From contig RKRN01000061.1 of the NCBI GenBank assembly GCA_007571365.1, positions 1 through 42,373 of the forward strand: a stretch of DNA of 42,373 bases. Reading direction: 5' to 3'. Every line of letters begins with the position of its first letter. Position 1 is the stretch's first letter. This stretch comes from Candidatus Latescibacterota bacterium (GTDB lineage: Bacteria; Latescibacterota; UBA2968; UBA8231). Positions 1-11,535 of the stretch are shown here, one piece after another. Below the pieces are notes generated by a model, which was given only the letters and a program-made list of their open reading frames with translations, had not been told where the DNA came from and searched no databases. The position numbers were made by a program, and so were the translations under genes.

Positions 1-286
1 TCCCCCCAGCCACGCGTGTAGTAGTCCTGCATGGTCAGGGCCAACAGGATCAACAGCCAGAAGAAGCCAGCGACCGCAAAAAGCCCGACCAGCTTGGGGC
101 TGTATTTCACGTGCATAAAGAACAAGATGACTAGCGATGCCTTTACTAGAGCGATGATCAGGGCGACCGGGGTATTCAAAAAGCCCATATCGACGAATGC
201 AGCCGCCACCGTGATGACGGTGCCGATCATCAGGGCGAAGAAGATCAGAAAGTAAATTTTGAGTGGGACGACGTGGTGTTCAGACA

Positions 287-287
<1 letters not shown>
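1..287 (-). CDS. Cytochrome c oxidase subunit IV (partial, cut by window edge)
   Basis: Ninety-five codons are visible before the gene runs off the left edge. The product has three hydrophobic helices, with short motifs such as LFFMHVKYSP between helices two and three and YYTRGW near the end, as in the small subunit IV of bacterial aa3/caa3 oxidases (COX4_pro type). It would sit in the inner membrane and stabilise the oxidase rather than bind a cofactor. The ATG (285-287) overlaps the subunit III stop by one base in a TAATG arrangement, so the two are translationally coupled. As last visible gene of the oxidase cluster its identity is also supported by position. Confidence 0.85.
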
Positions 288-947
<660 letters not shown>

Positions 948-961
<14 letters not shown>

Positions 962-2615
962 CCTCCTTAGCGCGTTCAGGTACGGCCTCGATGCCCGGTG
1001 CCGCCGGTTCCTCCTCGCCGTAGGGATAGGCTTCCCAAGTAACTATCGGGATGGTTTCAAAGTTGTGGGCGATAGGCGGCGAGGGAATGTCCCATTCGAG
1101 GCCCTTGGCTTGGAACGGATTGGCAGTGGCCTTCTGGCCCTTGAATAGGGACCACAGGAGATAGACGATGGTCAGCGAGAAGCCCAGCCCGAGGACGGTG
1201 GCACCCGCGGTGGACATGATGTTGAGGGCTTGCCATTCCTCGGGATAGGCGTGATAGCGCCGCGGCATTCCCAAATAACCCAAGATAAATTGGGGAAAGA
1301 AGGTCAAGTTGAACCCAGCGAAAACGAACATGACGCCGAGCTTGGCTGCGCCTTCCGAATACATGCGTCCGGTCATTTTAGGCCACCAAAAATGCAGGCC
1401 GCAGAGAAACCCCATGACCATGCCGCCCACCATGACATAGTGAAAGTGGGCGACCACGAAGTAGGTGTCGTGGAGGTGGACGTCCACGCCCAAGGTGGAT
1501 AGGAACAAGCCCGTCAACCCGCCGATCGTGAAAAGGCCGATAAAGCCCATCACGTAGAGCATCGGCGAGTCTAGCTTAACCGAGGCTTTGTGGAGGGTAA
1601 AAGACCAGTTGAAAATTTTGATGGCCGTGGGGACCGCGATGAAGAAGGTGATAAAGGAGAAGACCATGCTGGCATAGGTGGATTGGCCCGATACGAACAA
1701 ATGGTGGCCCCAAACTAAAAAGCCAAGGACGGCGATGGCCAGCGAGGAAAAAGCCACAAAGGAATAGCCGAAGACGCGTTTGCGCGAAAAGCAAGCTACG
1801 ACTTCGCTGATGACGGCAAAGCCCGGCAAGATCATGATGTACACAGCCGGATGCGAGTAAAACCAGAACATGTGCTGGAAAAGCACCGGATCGCCGCCGT
1901 AATTGGGGTCGAAAATGCCGATTTTGAAGATGCGCTCGAAGCAGACCAGCAGCAAGGTGATAGCCACCACCGGGGTGCCCAAGACCTGAATCAGGCTGGT
2001 CGCGTAGTGCCCCCAAATAAAAAGGGGCAAGCGGAACCACGTCATACCCGGGGCCCGCATCTTGTGGATGGTGACCATAAAGTTGACCCCGGTGAGAATA
2101 GAAGAAAAGCCGTTGACAAAAACGCCGACTAAGGCTAAGGAAACGAACGAAGTGGAGTACGTACTGCTATAAGGCGTGTAAAAGGTCCAACCCGTATCAA
2201 TACCGCCCATGATAATGGCCAGCACGGCGAACAGGCCTCCAGCCGTGTAGAGATAGTAGCTGAGGAGATTCAGGCGAGGAAAGGCCACATCTCGCGCACC
2301 GATCTGCAGGGGAATGAGAAAGTTGCCCAGCGCCGCCGGGATGGAGGGGATGAGAAAGAAGAAGATCATCACCACGCCGTGCATGGTGAAGAGCTTGTTG
2401 TAGGTCTCGGCCTCGACCAAATCGCCTTTGGGCGTCATCAACTCAAAGCGAATGAGGCTGGCAAACATGCTGCCGACCAAGAAGAAGATCGCCATCGTTA
2501 TCAGGTAGAGGATACCGATGCGCTTGTGATCTAGGGTCAGGAGCCAAGATTTGATCCCGTACGTTTCGTTGAGATAGTTTCTCGGCTCGCCGTTGGCACT
2601 GATTGCATGGCTCAT
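948..2615 (-). CDS. coxA: Cytochrome c oxidase subunit I, A2-type (caa3)
   Basis: This is the catalytic heme-copper subunit, which reduces O2 to water and pumps protons. Counting from the ATG at 2615 (555 aa), ligands visible are H79 (heme a, TMHGVVM), H255 and cross-linked Y259 (SHPAVY), H304/H305 (CuB) and H390/H392 in VAHFHYV (heme a3 and heme a). Helix VI reads WFYSHPAVY. The A1-type glutamate of HPEVY is absent and a Tyr-Ser pair precedes HP, which is the A2-type signature known from Rhodothermus caa3. A longer GTG-started version (to 2657) would overlap coxB by 17 bases. I prefer the ATG because GAGG lies 11 bases upstream and the GTG has no Shine-Dalgarno, but the choice is uncertain. 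Confidence 0.95.
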
Positions 2616-2640
2616 GGCTTGAATGACCTCATTGAGATGT

Positions 2641-3585
2641 TCACTTTGCGGACTCACTCAGGGATTTAATATAGGACGCGATTTGCAACAGCGACTGCTC
2701 GCTGATCTGCCCTTCGAAGACGGGCATAATCGGCTCGTACCCGGCGACTATTTTGGCCGTGGGCTGGAGTATGGATTCGCGGATGTAGTCGCTATCGACG
2801 ACGACCTCCTGCCCGTTGCTGAGCATGACCGGCTTGTCGTAAATCCCCACCAGTGAAGGGCCGCGACCCGTGGCTGTGGATTTGTGGCAGGTCTCGCAGC
2901 CGAGTTGCTGGAACTGACGTTGGCCCGCTTCGACCATGGATTCGCCGCTGGACGCTCCCATCAGCCAGTCGTGGTAATCCGCTGGCTCTAAGACGATCAC
3001 CTTGCCGATCATACCCGAGTGCTGGGTGCCGCAATACTCGGCGCAAAATAAGTGAAATTCGCCCGTCTGTGTGGCCTCAAACCACAGGGTCGTGTAGCGC
3101 CCGGGCAACACGTCATTTTTGACGCGGAAGGCCGGAATAAAAAAGTCGTGGATTACGTCCTCTGAAGTCATGGTCAGGCGGACGGGCTGGCCTTTGGGCA
3201 CGTGCAGGGTATTGATTTCTCGCTTGCCCGATTCGTGCTGGATTTTCCACATCCACTGCTTGCCGACCGCGTAGATTTCCAAGGGGTCGGACGGCGGCCG
3301 CTGGAGCCGAAAAAAGACATCGGCCCCGAGCAAAAAGACAAAGAGCGCCAAAAATAGGGGAATGATGGTCCAAGACAATTCGAGGACGAGATTGCCGTGA
3401 GTTTGCTCGGGCTGTTCGTCTTCCGAGCGGCGGCGATACTTGATGGCGAAGATGATTACCATGCCGAAGACAAGCAGGCAGAAGAGCACAGTCAAGACGA
3501 GTAAGAATGCGTACAGGGCATCTACTTGCCAGGCAATGGTGGAGGCTTGGGCGGGAAAAAGTGGAAAGTCGGACATGCGGTTCAA
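2641..3585 (-). CDS. coxB: Cytochrome c oxidase subunit II with fused cytochrome c domain
   Basis: This 314-residue protein receives electrons for the oxidase. After two N-terminal transmembrane helices (about residues 22-47 and 71-90) comes a periplasmic cupredoxin domain with CuA ligands H146, C181, E183, C185, H189 and M192 ([12 protein letters not shown]). The [10 protein letters not shown] stretch contains the usual electron-entry tryptophans. A C-terminal cytochrome c domain carries CETCH (C230, C233, H234) and a likely axial methionine M287 (YEPIMPVF). This fusion defines a caa3-type enzyme that needs no separate docking cytochrome c. The gene lies nine bases after the sco stop. Confidence 0.96.
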   Translation of the reverse strand: MNRMSDFPLFPAQASTIAWQVDALYAFLLVLTVLFCLLVFGMVIIFAIKYRRRSEDEQPEQTHGNLVLELSWTIIPLFLALFVFLLGADVFFRLQRPPSDPLEIYAVGKQWMWKIQHESGKREINTLHVPKGQPVRLTMTSEDVIHDFFIPAFRVKNDVLPGRYTTLWFEATQTGEFHLFCAEYCGTQHSGMIGKVIVLEPADYHDWLMGASSGESMVEAGQRQFQQLGCETCHKSTATGRGPSLVGIYDKPVMLSNGQEVVVDSDYIRESILQPTAKIVAGYEPIMPVFEGQISEQSLLQIASYIKSLSESAK

Positions 3586-3594
3586 GGCTCCGAA

Positions 3595-4434
3595 CTAGTT
3601 GAACTGAGGGTGATGCAAGTTGTTGCGGCGCTCCCGTTTTAGCATGGCGATGATAAAGGCCGCCAGTGCCAGCACGGTGATCAGCCCACCGATGCGCAGA
3701 GAATTGCGGATGTAGAGACCGTATTTGCCGGTCATTGGGTCGTAGCTATAGCAGAGTAGGAGTAGCTGATCGACCGGGTTGCCGATGGCACCGTTAGCTG
3801 CTTCGACCAGGCCCCAGCGCAAGTCGCGCGGGGGATAGTCGATACCGTAGAAATAGCGCGCCAGTTTACCTTCCGGCGTCAGCACCATCAAGCCACTGGC
3901 GTGGATATACTGGTCGGTGTCTTCGTCGTATGCGTAGCGAAAGCCGACGGCTGTGGCTAGCTGTTCGATCTGGTCTTGCTCGCCGGTGAGGAAATGCCAA
4001 CCGGTAGAACCATCGCGGCCGCGGTAGTTTTTGTTGTACTCGGCTTTTTTAGCGGCCGCCAATTCCGGCGTTTCACCGGGATCGACGCTGATAGTCAAGA
4101 CATCGAAATCTGTACCGATACCAAAACTTAGCACGTTCATCGCCCGCAAGAGGCTATTGAGCACTTGAGTGCAGAGCATGGGACACTCGTAGTACACTAA
4201 GGTGAGCACGACGGGCTTCTGGCCGAAGTATTGGCTCAGAAAGACGCGCTCGCCGCTGGAGTCGGTGAATTCGAGATCCAAGGGGAGTTGCTCTCCCAAT
4301 TTCTGGTCGATGCCGATGCGTTCTTGTAGTTGCTGGGTATAGCTCTGCGCCGCGGTCTGGCTGGCTAGCAAAAGCGGCAGGGCCAAAGCCAAAAAGATCG
4401 GGCTACGAGCGCATGTAGTTGTCGTTCGGCTCAT
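3595..4434 (-). CDS. Sco1/SenC family copper chaperone
   Basis: This 279-residue protein has a signal sequence (LALALPLLLASQTAAQ), a thioredoxin-like domain and a C-terminal transmembrane helix (about residues 247-265). Copper-binding residues are in place: C84 and C88 in CPMLC, and H178 in YIHASG. Sco proteins deliver copper or thiol reducing power to the CuA site of CoxB, and the position immediately before coxB agrees with that. The ATG overlaps the upstream stop by four bases (ATGA). The C-terminal helix suggests membrane attachment at that end in addition to, or instead of, the N-terminus. The closest described relatives are the SCO proteins of ACIII/caa3 clusters. Confidence 0.93.
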   Translation of the reverse strand: MSRTTTTCARSPIFLALALPLLLASQTAAQSYTQQLQERIGIDQKLGEQLPLDLEFTDSSGERVFLSQYFGQKPVVLTLVYYECPMLCTQVLNSLLRAMNVLSFGIGTDFDVLTISVDPGETPELAAAKKAEYNKNYRGRDGSTGWHFLTGEQDQIEQLATAVGFRYAYDEDTDQYIHASGLMVLTPEGKLARYFYGIDYPPRDLRWGLVEAANGAIGNPVDQLLLLCYSYDPMTGKYGLYIRNSLRIGGLITVLALAAFIIAMLKRERRNNLHHPQFN

Positions 4435-4823
4435 GGTGCTGCTGGCGTTATAAGCGGCATTTTACCTTCGCTCACCAGATCAATCGCTCGCTCAATGGGA
4501 ATGTGTACTACTTTCACTTGTTGGTCGATCCATCCGTAGGAGTTGAGGATCGCGGCTTCGCTTTGGGCCAACTCAAACTTTTGTTTGGGCGGGTCCACCT
4601 GTAGCCGCGGCGCGTCGGTGGCAACGCGGTTATCGACAAGCGGAGGGACCGGATCGTCGAAGAGCGGCTGGTAATAGGCGAAAACCCTGAATAAGACGAT
4701 CATGCCGACAAAGGAGGCGACGACTAACGCGGTAATAAAGAGGCCAGTCTGGGCCAGCGGCGTTATCCGCGCATCCGTCGTTTCGTAGCCGGGGTTGGTT
4801 TGATTGTGCGCTTGTTCAGCCAT
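4431..4823 (-). CDS. Small single-helix protein of the ACIII/caa3 operon, function unknown
   Basis: The predicted 130-residue protein has one transmembrane helix (GLFITALVVASFVGMIVLF) followed by a soluble tail ending in a conserved-looking block, LNSYGWIDQQVKVVHIPIERAIDLV. I know this type of small protein from alternative complex III neighbourhoods, where no cofactor or activity is assigned; it has no Cys or heme motif here. The start at 4823 overlaps the actF stop by eight bases. An in-frame ATG at 4853 would add ten residues, and neither site has a clear Shine-Dalgarno. It is probably an accessory or assembly subunit of the ACIII-oxidase supercomplex, which is an inference from position only. 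Confidence 0.8.
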   Translation of the reverse strand: MAEQAHNQTNPGYETTDARITPLAQTGLFITALVVASFVGMIVLFRVFAYYQPLFDDPVPPLVDNRVATDAPRLQVDPPKQKFELAQSEAAILNSYGWIDQQVKVVHIPIERAIDLVSEGKMPLITPAAP

Positions 4824-6036
4824 GATTGTTTTCGCCGCGGTAGAGGTCTGCATAGCGGGGATCGTTTTGCGCGATCAGAGTGCGCTTTTTTAGTTGCGCG
4901 AAGAAAAGCGCAATGACGATGCCGCCGATGCCTATTGGAATGGCTAAATCGAGCCAGTGTAGGGTGATTCCGGTGCTGTGGAAGGAGTGGACTTTGGTGA
5001 AGGCCGGTGCCGTGATCCAGTACAAATCGACCAAGCGCATAAACACCAAGCCGACGGCAATGGTGGCCAGCAGCTTGGTTTTAGACTTCATCGTGCTGGA
5101 TATGAGAAACAAAAAGGGAACGGCAAAGTGAAATACCACCAGCCCGTAGCCGACGTATTGCCAGCCGCCTTCCAAACGGGTCATGTACCAAGTGATTTCC
5201 TCCGGCAAATTAGCCGACCAGATGATGAGTAGCTGGGAAAACGAGGTATAGGCCCAGAGCATGACACAGGCGAGCATAAAGGTGCCCAAGTCGCGCAGGT
5301 GCTGCTCGGTGAGCACACCCTGTAGCGGTTTTCGGCGCGAGAGTGGGACGGCGACGAGGAACGTGAATCCCCAGGTCATCAGCCCCATGCCTATGATGTA
5401 GATAATGCCGAAGATCGTCGAAAACCAATGCGGCTCAAGGGACATTAGCCAATCGACAGAGGCCAGCGTCGCGGTAAGAAAAAACACGACGATGCCTGGA
5501 CCGCTCAGGAGTTGCATGCGATGAGTCGGATGTGTCTCGGTCGTCTGGTCCTGCTGCAGGGACCAGCGATTGAGCAAGAAGGCGAATAGCCCCCAGATGG
5601 CGAAGTAGAGCACGGTGCGGACGATAAAGAACGGCGCGTTGAGAAAGGGGACCTTTTGCCGGAGGATGTCGTCTTCTTGCACTACGTTCTGGTGCGACCA
5701 TTCGTAGAGGTCATGCAGGCCGAAGAAGAGAATCGGCAGTGCCAGCAGGAACATCAACGGCAAGGTGCGGGTCCCGGCTTCGAGCAGCCGCCGGATCGAA
5801 AAACCCCAAGTGCCACCGCCGACGTGGTGAATCATCAGGACACCGAGGCTGCCCAAGGGCAGGCCGATCCAGAAGGTGAAGGCCAGCAAATAAGAGCGGA
5901 AGAACTGCTCTTGGGCAGTGAAGTAGCCGACCGCAGTGGCGGCCAAGCCGACCAAGCCCACGGCCAGCGCACGACGCTGGAGGGTGTCCAAATAGGGATG
6001 TAAAGCAGCAGACTGTTGGGTAATCGACTCGTTCAT
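4816..6036 (-). CDS. actF: Alternative complex III membrane subunit ActF
   Basis: This 406-residue polytopic protein has about ten hydrophobic helices and no heme motifs. The block SVDWLMSLEPHWFSTIFGI is characteristic of ActF, a quinol:cytochrome c oxidoreductase membrane subunit homologous to, but smaller than, ActC. In solved ACIII structures ActC and ActF form paired membrane bundles; quinol oxidation is assigned to the ActB/ActC side. The ATG (6034-6036) overlaps the actE stop by four bases (ATGA). The order actA-B-C-D-E-F is the standard one for this complex. Confidence 0.93.
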   Translation of the reverse strand: MNESITQQSAALHPYLDTLQRRALAVGLVGLAATAVGYFTAQEQFFRSYLLAFTFWIGLPLGSLGVLMIHHVGGGTWGFSIRRLLEAGTRTLPLMFLLALPILFFGLHDLYEWSHQNVVQEDDILRQKVPFLNAPFFIVRTVLYFAIWGLFAFLLNRWSLQQDQTTETHPTHRMQLLSGPGIVVFFLTATLASVDWLMSLEPHWFSTIFGIIYIIGMGLMTWGFTFLVAVPLSRRKPLQGVLTEQHLRDLGTFMLACVMLWAYTSFSQLLIIWSANLPEEITWYMTRLEGGWQYVGYGLVVFHFAVPFLFLISSTMKSKTKLLATIAVGLVFMRLVDLYWITAPAFTKVHSFHSTGITLHWLDLAIPIGIGGIVIALFFAQLKKRTLIAQNDPRYADLYRGENNHG

Positions 6037-6617
6037 TGAAGTTGCCTTTGGTCCTCGGCCGGCAATTGGTCGAATTCGAGGTTCTGGCTTAGCTGTAATA
6101 CCTTGATATAGGCGACGATGGCCCAGCGGTCGGCCACAGAGATGCGCGAAGCGTAGCTATACATAACGCCAAAGCCGTTGGTAATGACGTCGTAAAAATG
6201 GCCGACCGGCATCTCGCGCAGCCGCTCTTGGTGGAAACTCGGCGGCGGCTTAAGCCCGCGCTGGACGATCATGCCGTTGCCCGCGCCGGTTTTGTCGTGA
6301 CAGGGGGCACAGAAAATGTTGTAGCGCTCTTGACCTCGCTCTAGCAACGGGCGGTCCACGGCCACCGGCAAAGTCTCGGCGAGTTGGTCTTGTATTTTGC
6401 CTTGGTAGAAGTGCTCGTCGAGCATCAGTTGGCCCCGCGCCACCGTGCCGTCGACCTGCGGGCGAAAGGACTGGCCATCGGCAAAGAACGCCGAGGCTTC
6501 CAACGGCTCGTATTTTTCTTGGTCGTACATGGCCTGCCGCAGTTCGCAACCGGCGGTGCCAATCAGCAACAGCGCTGCTCCCAACAGGGCAGCGAGCCGT
6601 CGGTGGGCGATGGTCAT
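6033..6617 (-). CDS. actE: Alternative complex III monoheme cytochrome c ActE (lipoprotein)
   Basis: The 194-residue product has a signal peptide with a probable lipobox ending at C24 (IGTAGC), then a class I cytochrome c domain with one heme site, CAPCH. A likely axial methionine lies in GFGVMYSYA, as in ActE homologues, and PPPSFH is also family-typical. It would be a periplasmic, lipid-anchored electron carrier between ActA and the oxidase. A longer frame starts at a TTG at 6638, but it would overlap actD by 20 bases and place seven residues before the signal peptide. The ATG at 6617 begins one base after the actD stop and is preferred. Confidence 0.93.
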   Translation of the reverse strand: MTIAHRRLAALLGAALLLIGTAGCELRQAMYDQEKYEPLEASAFFADGQSFRPQVDGTVARGQLMLDEHFYQGKIQDQLAETLPVAVDRPLLERGQERYNIFCAPCHDKTGAGNGMIVQRGLKPPPSFHQERLREMPVGHFYDVITNGFGVMYSYASRISVADRWAIVAYIKVLQLSQNLEFDQLPAEDQRQLQ

Positions 6618-6618
6618 T

Positions 6619-7164
6619 TTACTTTTCAACTTCGACAACCTCGTGCGGATTCAGGCCGCGCAGAAATTTCGCGGTTTTTTTGCGGTCGAACTGGGGATCT
6701 TCGGCCTCGATGCTGAGGAAGAAGCGATCTTGGCTGGCGCGGGCAAAATTGGGCGCGTTGAAAACCGGGTGATAGGGCTGGGGCAAGCCGTTGGCGATGA
6801 ACATGCCAAAAGCCGAGCTGAGGGCGGCAAAAAGGATGGTCAGCTCGAAGGTCACCGGGATGAACATCGGCCCACTGTGCAAGGGCTTGCCAGCGATATT
6901 GAGCGGATAATCTATGGCCGAGACCCAATAGCATAGAGAGTAGCCTGTGATCGCACCGAGTAGGCCAAAGGCAAAGACCAACCAAGGTAGCTTAGTACGG
7001 GGAAAGCCGATGGCCTCGCCCAAGCCGTGGATGGGCATGGGTGAGTAGGCGTCGATCTTGCGATAGCCAGCGGCAAAGGTCGCCTTGGCCGCGGCCAGCA
7101 AGTCGTCGGGGGATTCAAATTCGGCCAGCAGGCCGTAGTGTGTTGATTCTTCGCGATGCAGCAT
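6619..7164 (-). CDS. actD: Alternative complex III subunit ActD (DUF3341)
   Basis: This 181-residue protein has an N-terminal soluble part (GLLAEFESPDDLLAAAK, then YSPMPIHGLGEAIGF), two transmembrane helices (about 60-80 and 98-122) and a cytoplasmic C-terminus. The PxPIHGL motif and layout are diagnostic for DUF3341/ActD, a subunit that braces the membrane part of ACIII and carries no cofactor. The ATG (7162-7164) follows the actC stop by about a dozen bases. The C-terminal segment contains DRFFLSIEAEDPQFD, typical of the family. Confidence 0.92.
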   Translation of the reverse strand: MLHREESTHYGLLAEFESPDDLLAAAKATFAAGYRKIDAYSPMPIHGLGEAIGFPRTKLPWLVFAFGLLGAITGYSLCYWVSAIDYPLNIAGKPLHSGPMFIPVTFELTILFAALSSAFGMFIANGLPQPYHPVFNAPNFARASQDRFFLSIEAEDPQFDRKKTAKFLRGLNPHEVVEVEK

Positions 7165-7176
7165 AAGTTCAATGGC

Positions 7177-8550
7177 TCACTTGTGGTCTCTGGAGACCAG
7201 TAAGTTGCGGATCTCGTGGATGGAAATCATCGGCAGGCCGCGGACAAAAAGAAAAAACAGGACAATGAACAGGCCAATGGTCCCCACGTAGATGGCGATG
7301 TCCCAGATCGTCGGGTGAAACATGTCCCAAGAAGAGGGCATAAAATCCCGGTGTAGACTCGTGACGACGATGATGAAGCGCTCCAGCCACATGCCGACAT
7401 TGATGAACTGGGAGATGAAAAACAGCCAGAACATGCTCGTGCGGAAGTGCCTAAACCACAAAAGCTGCGGCACGGCTATATTACAGAGGATTAAGGCCCA
7501 GTAGAAGGGGCCGTACGGGCCGTACATGCGGTTTTGCATCATAAAGCCCTCATATACACTGGCACTGTACCAGGCGATGAGTTGCTCCATGAAATAGCCA
7601 TAGCCCACAATCAGCCCGGAAGCCAACATGACTTTGGCCATGTTGTTAAGATGGCGCTCGGTTATGAAGTCTTCCAAGCCATAGATAAGGCGCATGGGGA
7701 TCATCAAGGTCAGCACCATGGCGAAGCCCGCATAGATCGCCCCGGCGACGAAATAAGGTGGGAATATAGTCGTGTGCCAGCCGGGTATAAGCCCGACGGC
7801 AAAGTCGAAACTGACGACGCTGTGGACAGAGAGCACGAGGGGGGTGGAGAGGCCAGCCAGCAGCAGAGACGCCATTTCGTAGCGCTCCCAGTGAATGGCC
7901 GAGCCGCGCCAGCCAAGTGCCAGTACGCCGTAGATGACTTGGGCGATGCGATTTTTGGCGCGGTCGCGCATGCTCGCTAAGTCTGGAACTAAGCCGACAA
8001 ACCAAAAGACCAGCGACACGGTCAAATAGGTCGAGACTGCAAAAACGTCCCAGATCAGGGGGCTGCGGAATTGCGGCCAGATGTCCATTGAGTTGGGGTA
8101 GGGCAACAGCCAGTAGCAGGCCAGCCAAGGCCGCCCGGTATGAAAGAGCGGAAACTGCGCGGCGCAGAGCACGGCAAAAATGGTCATGGCCTCGGCCGCG
8201 CGGTTGATCGAGGTGCGCCACCGCTGCCGGAACAGCAGTAGGATTGCCGAGATCAGGGTGCCGGCATGGCCGATACCGATCCACCAGACAAAATTGATGA
8301 TGGCCCAACCCCAGCCTATGGGGTTGTTGATGCCCCAGATGCCCACGCCCTCAAAGAGTAGGTAGGGAACGCCTAGCATGAACCCTTGCAGCAGCAGAAA
8401 GCCCAAAGCAAAGCAGAGGAACCACGCCAGCGGGGTGTTTTTGGTGAGGACGATCCCGCTGATCTTGGCGGTGATTGAGGTGTACGAGGTCTGGCTCGAT
8501 CCTAGCTCCGATACTGGGGGGCGATACGGCGTTTTCGCAGCGTCGGACAT
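7177..8550 (-). CDS. actC: Alternative complex III membrane subunit ActC (NrfD-like)
   Basis: The 457-residue protein has about ten hydrophobic helices and belongs to the NrfD/PsrC family. Motifs such as [31 protein letters not shown] and the [19 protein letters not shown] block match ActC of ACIII. It forms the quinol-binding membrane module together with ActB. The ATG at 8550 lies one base after the actB stop; a frame extension to a TTG at 8565 would overlap actB and is not needed. Late helices carry [20 protein letters not shown] and a stretch ending in HRDFMPSSW, both usual in the family. Confidence 0.94.
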   Translation of the reverse strand: MSDAAKTPYRPPVSELGSSQTSYTSITAKISGIVLTKNTPLAWFLCFALGFLLLQGFMLGVPYLLFEGVGIWGINNPIGWGWAIINFVWWIGIGHAGTLISAILLLFRQRWRTSINRAAEAMTIFAVLCAAQFPLFHTGRPWLACYWLLPYPNSMDIWPQFRSPLIWDVFAVSTYLTVSLVFWFVGLVPDLASMRDRAKNRIAQVIYGVLALGWRGSAIHWERYEMASLLLAGLSTPLVLSVHSVVSFDFAVGLIPGWHTTIFPPYFVAGAIYAGFAMVLTLMIPMRLIYGLEDFITERHLNNMAKVMLASGLIVGYGYFMEQLIAWYSASVYEGFMMQNRMYGPYGPFYWALILCNIAVPQLLWFRHFRTSMFWLFFISQFINVGMWLERFIIVVTSLHRDFMPSSWDMFHPTIWDIAIYVGTIGLFIVLFFLFVRGLPMISIHEIRNLLVSRDHK

Positions 8551-8551
8551 G

Positions 8552-11533
8552 CTAAGCCTCGGCAATTTTGGGATTGGGGTTTTTGATACTTGCTAAATAC
8601 GTAGTGCGGGGGCGCGTGTTCAACTCGGTGAGGATGCCGTAGTTGAGCGGCGATGCCTTGAGCGCGGAGACTCGGCTATTGGGGTCGTTGATGTCGCCGA
8701 AGACAATGGCTTCGGTGGGACAGGCTTGCTCGCAGGCCGTGACGATCTCGCCATCGCCTATGGTGCGACGGGCTTTTTTGGCCTCAATCCGCGCTTGGTT
8801 GATGCGCTGGACGCAGTACGTGCATTTTTCCATTACGCCGCGCGAGCGCGTGGAGACATCCGGGTTGCGCTGCAATTTTAAGCTCTCGGTATCGCGGTCG
8901 GCGTATTGGAGGAAGTTAAAGCGCCGGACCTTGTAGGGGCAGTTGTTGGCGCAGTAGCGGGTGCCGACGCAGCGGTTATACACCATGTCGTTGAGACCCT
9001 CGTCGCTGTGGACCGTAGCCGCGACCGGACAGACCAGCTCGCAAGGGGCATTTTCGCACTGCATACAAGGTACGGGTTGATGCACGATCTGAGGGTTGTC
9101 GAGTGCCCCTTTGTAGTAGCGGTCGACGCGGATCCAAGGCATTTCGCGGCCGTTGAGCACTTCGTCCTTGCCCACGACGGGGATGTTGTTCTCGGCTTGG
9201 CAGGCCATCGCACACGCATTGCAGCCGATGCAGGCTCCGAGATCGATAACCATGCCCCAGGCGTAACCCGTGTACTGGTGATCCGTGCGGTTGTGCAGCG
9301 TCAAGTCATCGGGAGGGTCGTGGGTCCCCTCGTGGGCAAAATGCGGATGCGCTTGGTAGTAGGACAGCGAGGCTTGGCGCACGAAGTTGCGGCCCATCAT
9401 GCTGTGATGATCTTGGGTGCAGGCGAGGCGATAGCGGTCGTACGAGCCGCTGACCTGTAAGCCGACGCCACTCCACAAGGCTGCCGCTGGCCGCAGCGCA
9501 TAGGCATTGAATCCGGTGTTGCGCCCGACGCGGCCACTGCGCTTTTGTCCGTAGCCCAAGTGCAAGGTGACGACGCCGTCGGCTTGGCCGGGCACGATCC
9601 AAACCGCGGCCTTGATGGTGCGCCCGTCAAAGCGCAACTCGGCGAGGAGTTCGCTTTTGAGCCGCAGGTGCTCGGCCGTGGCTGGACTGACGAGGGCGGC
9701 GTTGTCCCAAGTGAGCTTGGTGATGGGCTTTGGAGTTTCTTGTAGCCAAGCATTGTTGGCAAAGCGACCATCCCACACCATGGGATCGGGCCGAAAGTGG
9801 ATTTCGAGCTCTTCTTCCTCGGGAAGGTTCCCGATCGTTGCTGGCAAGTTCAGCGGCCTTGGCTGCACGGATTGGGCTTCGAGACGTGCGCCCTCGACGA
9901 AGCCGTCGTGCAGTGCGCGACGCCAAGCGGTCGCGTCTAGCCCTTGACCTTCCCAATACTGACGCACGATTTCGAGATCTGGGACTCCAGGCTGGCCAGT
10001 GAGCACTGCCAAGAGATCGTGTGCTGATTGGCTCTTGTAGAGCGGGCGAATCAGCGGCTGGACGATCGTGGCGAGACCGTCGTGGGTGCGGGTGTCGCTC
10101 CAAGCTTCGAGAAAGTGAGATTCCGGGATGTGCCAGTGACAGAGTTCCGACGTTTCATTGTCGTACAGGCCTAGATGGACGCGGTAGCCGACTTTGTCGA
10201 GTGCTGTGGCGAAGTCGAAATCTACGGGCGCGTCGTATACCGGGTTGCCGCCGAGGATGAATAGGGACTCAACTTGACCGGCGTTCATGGCGGCGACTAA
10301 AGCGGCTAGCGACTCGCGCTGGTCAACCGACTCGACTTCGAGGGGTTGGGTATAGTGTACGGTTGCTCCCGCATTGCCTAGGACGTTGTTGATGGCATGG
10401 GCCAAAGCGTGGACAGCTGGAGCTTGCTGATCGCCAACGAGCACGAGGCTTTGGCCGCGATGGGCCTTTAGATCTTCGACTAGGGCTGCAATCCAAGCGT
10501 CGTGGGCGGAGAAGTCGGCGGGAATACTCGGCCCTTCCCAGCTAATGCCAAGCCCTTGGGCCACTTTGAGAGCTAGGGCTTCGATGTGCGCCGTGCCCAG
10601 TGCCAAGCGGTGATCGGCTGTGCTGCCCGTGGCCGTTGGGCTGCTCTCGACAGCATAGAGCCGATTGCTGGCCTTTTGACCGTTGCGGAAACTGCGACCG
10701 GCTGCGAAGTCCCGAGCGTGGCGGACATTGCCAGCACCGCTATAGGTAAAGTCCGCGTCCAGCGATAGAATGACCTTGGCTTTGGCTACGTCGTAAAACG
10801 CATGGACCGGATCGCCAAAAGCCATTTGGGCTCCGGCGCGGGCATGGTCGCGATTGACAGGTTCGTACTGGTGCCACTGGGCCTGGGGAAATTTGGCCCG
10901 TAGGGCCTGCAACTGGTGCCCGGAGGTCGGAGAAGTTACCGTCTGGGTTAGGATGTGCAGGCCGTCCCCACCGTTGGCCTCGTGCAAGCTCAGCCGCTGC
11001 GTCAGATCGGCTAGAAAGATGCTCCAAGTGCTGATGCGACCGGCGTTTTTGACCGTTTGCGACCGGTCTGGATCGTAGAGGTCGAGGATTGAAGCTTGGA
11101 TCAATGCATTAGAGCCTCTACTATCGGAAGGGTGCGTGGAGTTGCCTTCTATTTTGGTTGGCCGCCCCATGTGGCTCTCGACCAAGATGCCCATGCCAAT
11201 ACCGCCGAGCGAGGCGGCTGAAGCAAAGTACTGAGGCCTACCGGGGATGACGTGTTCAGGGGCCCGGACTTGGGGGACGATCTTTTCGCTGGGCTGAATC
11301 GTGCAGCCCGAAAGCCCGCCTAGGGCCAGCGATGCGCTCATGAGCTTGAGAAAATTCCGCCGACTTACCGGATCCTTCAACTCGGCAGCTCGCTCGGGAA
11401 ACTCGCGCTGGACCATGGCGGCGAACTCTTCGGTCTGAGCCAATTGGTCCAAGCTGCGCCAGTACTCTTGGCCTTGGGCGGCTTCAAGACGGGAGCGGAT
11501 GGCCGAGAGATTGATGTTTTTTCTGGTTTCCAT
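8552..11533 (-). CDS. actB: Alternative complex III iron-sulfur/molybdopterin-like subunit ActB
   Basis: This 993-residue protein is a natural fusion of a molybdopterin-oxidoreductase-like domain (about residues 75-700) and a four-cluster ferredoxin domain (about 755-980). A Tat signal (SRRNFLKLM, about 57-65) followed by a lipobox-like GGLSGC directs it to the periplasmic face. Cysteine clusters include [38 protein letters not shown] and CTYC with ACEQACP. In known ACIII the molybdopterin-like part binds no molybdenum, and electrons pass through the FeS chain. The start is ATG at 11533, two bases after the actA stop. Confidence 0.96.
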   Translation of the reverse strand: METRKNINLSAIRSRLEAAQGQEYWRSLDQLAQTEEFAAMVQREFPERAAELKDPVSRRNFLKLMSASLALGGLSGCTIQPSEKIVPQVRAPEHVIPGRPQYFASAASLGGIGMGILVESHMGRPTKIEGNSTHPSDSRGSNALIQASILDLYDPDRSQTVKNAGRISTWSIFLADLTQRLSLHEANGGDGLHILTQTVTSPTSGHQLQALRAKFPQAQWHQYEPVNRDHARAGAQMAFGDPVHAFYDVAKAKVILSLDADFTYSGAGNVRHARDFAAGRSFRNGQKASNRLYAVESSPTATGSTADHRLALGTAHIEALALKVAQGLGISWEGPSIPADFSAHDAWIAALVEDLKAHRGQSLVLVGDQQAPAVHALAHAINNVLGNAGATVHYTQPLEVESVDQRESLAALVAAMNAGQVESLFILGGNPVYDAPVDFDFATALDKVGYRVHLGLYDNETSELCHWHIPESHFLEAWSDTRTHDGLATIVQPLIRPLYKSQSAHDLLAVLTGQPGVPDLEIVRQYWEGQGLDATAWRRALHDGFVEGARLEAQSVQPRPLNLPATIGNLPEEEELEIHFRPDPMVWDGRFANNAWLQETPKPITKLTWDNAALVSPATAEHLRLKSELLAELRFDGRTIKAAVWIVPGQADGVVTLHLGYGQKRSGRVGRNTGFNAYALRPAAALWSGVGLQVSGSYDRYRLACTQDHHSMMGRNFVRQASLSYYQAHPHFAHEGTHDPPDDLTLHNRTDHQYTGYAWGMVIDLGACIGCNACAMACQAENNIPVVGKDEVLNGREMPWIRVDRYYKGALDNPQIVHQPVPCMQCENAPCELVCPVAATVHSDEGLNDMVYNRCVGTRYCANNCPYKVRRFNFLQYADRDTESLKLQRNPDVSTRSRGVMEKCTYCVQRINQARIEAKKARRTIGDGEIVTACEQACPTEAIVFGDINDPNSRVSALKASPLNYGILTELNTRPRTTYLASIKNPNPKIAEA

Positions 11534-11535
11534 GT

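Noticed and set aside
8906..9460. Plus-strand ORF of 184 codons opposite actB
   Set aside because: It lies wholly opposite a conserved ferredoxin domain and shows no domain of its own.
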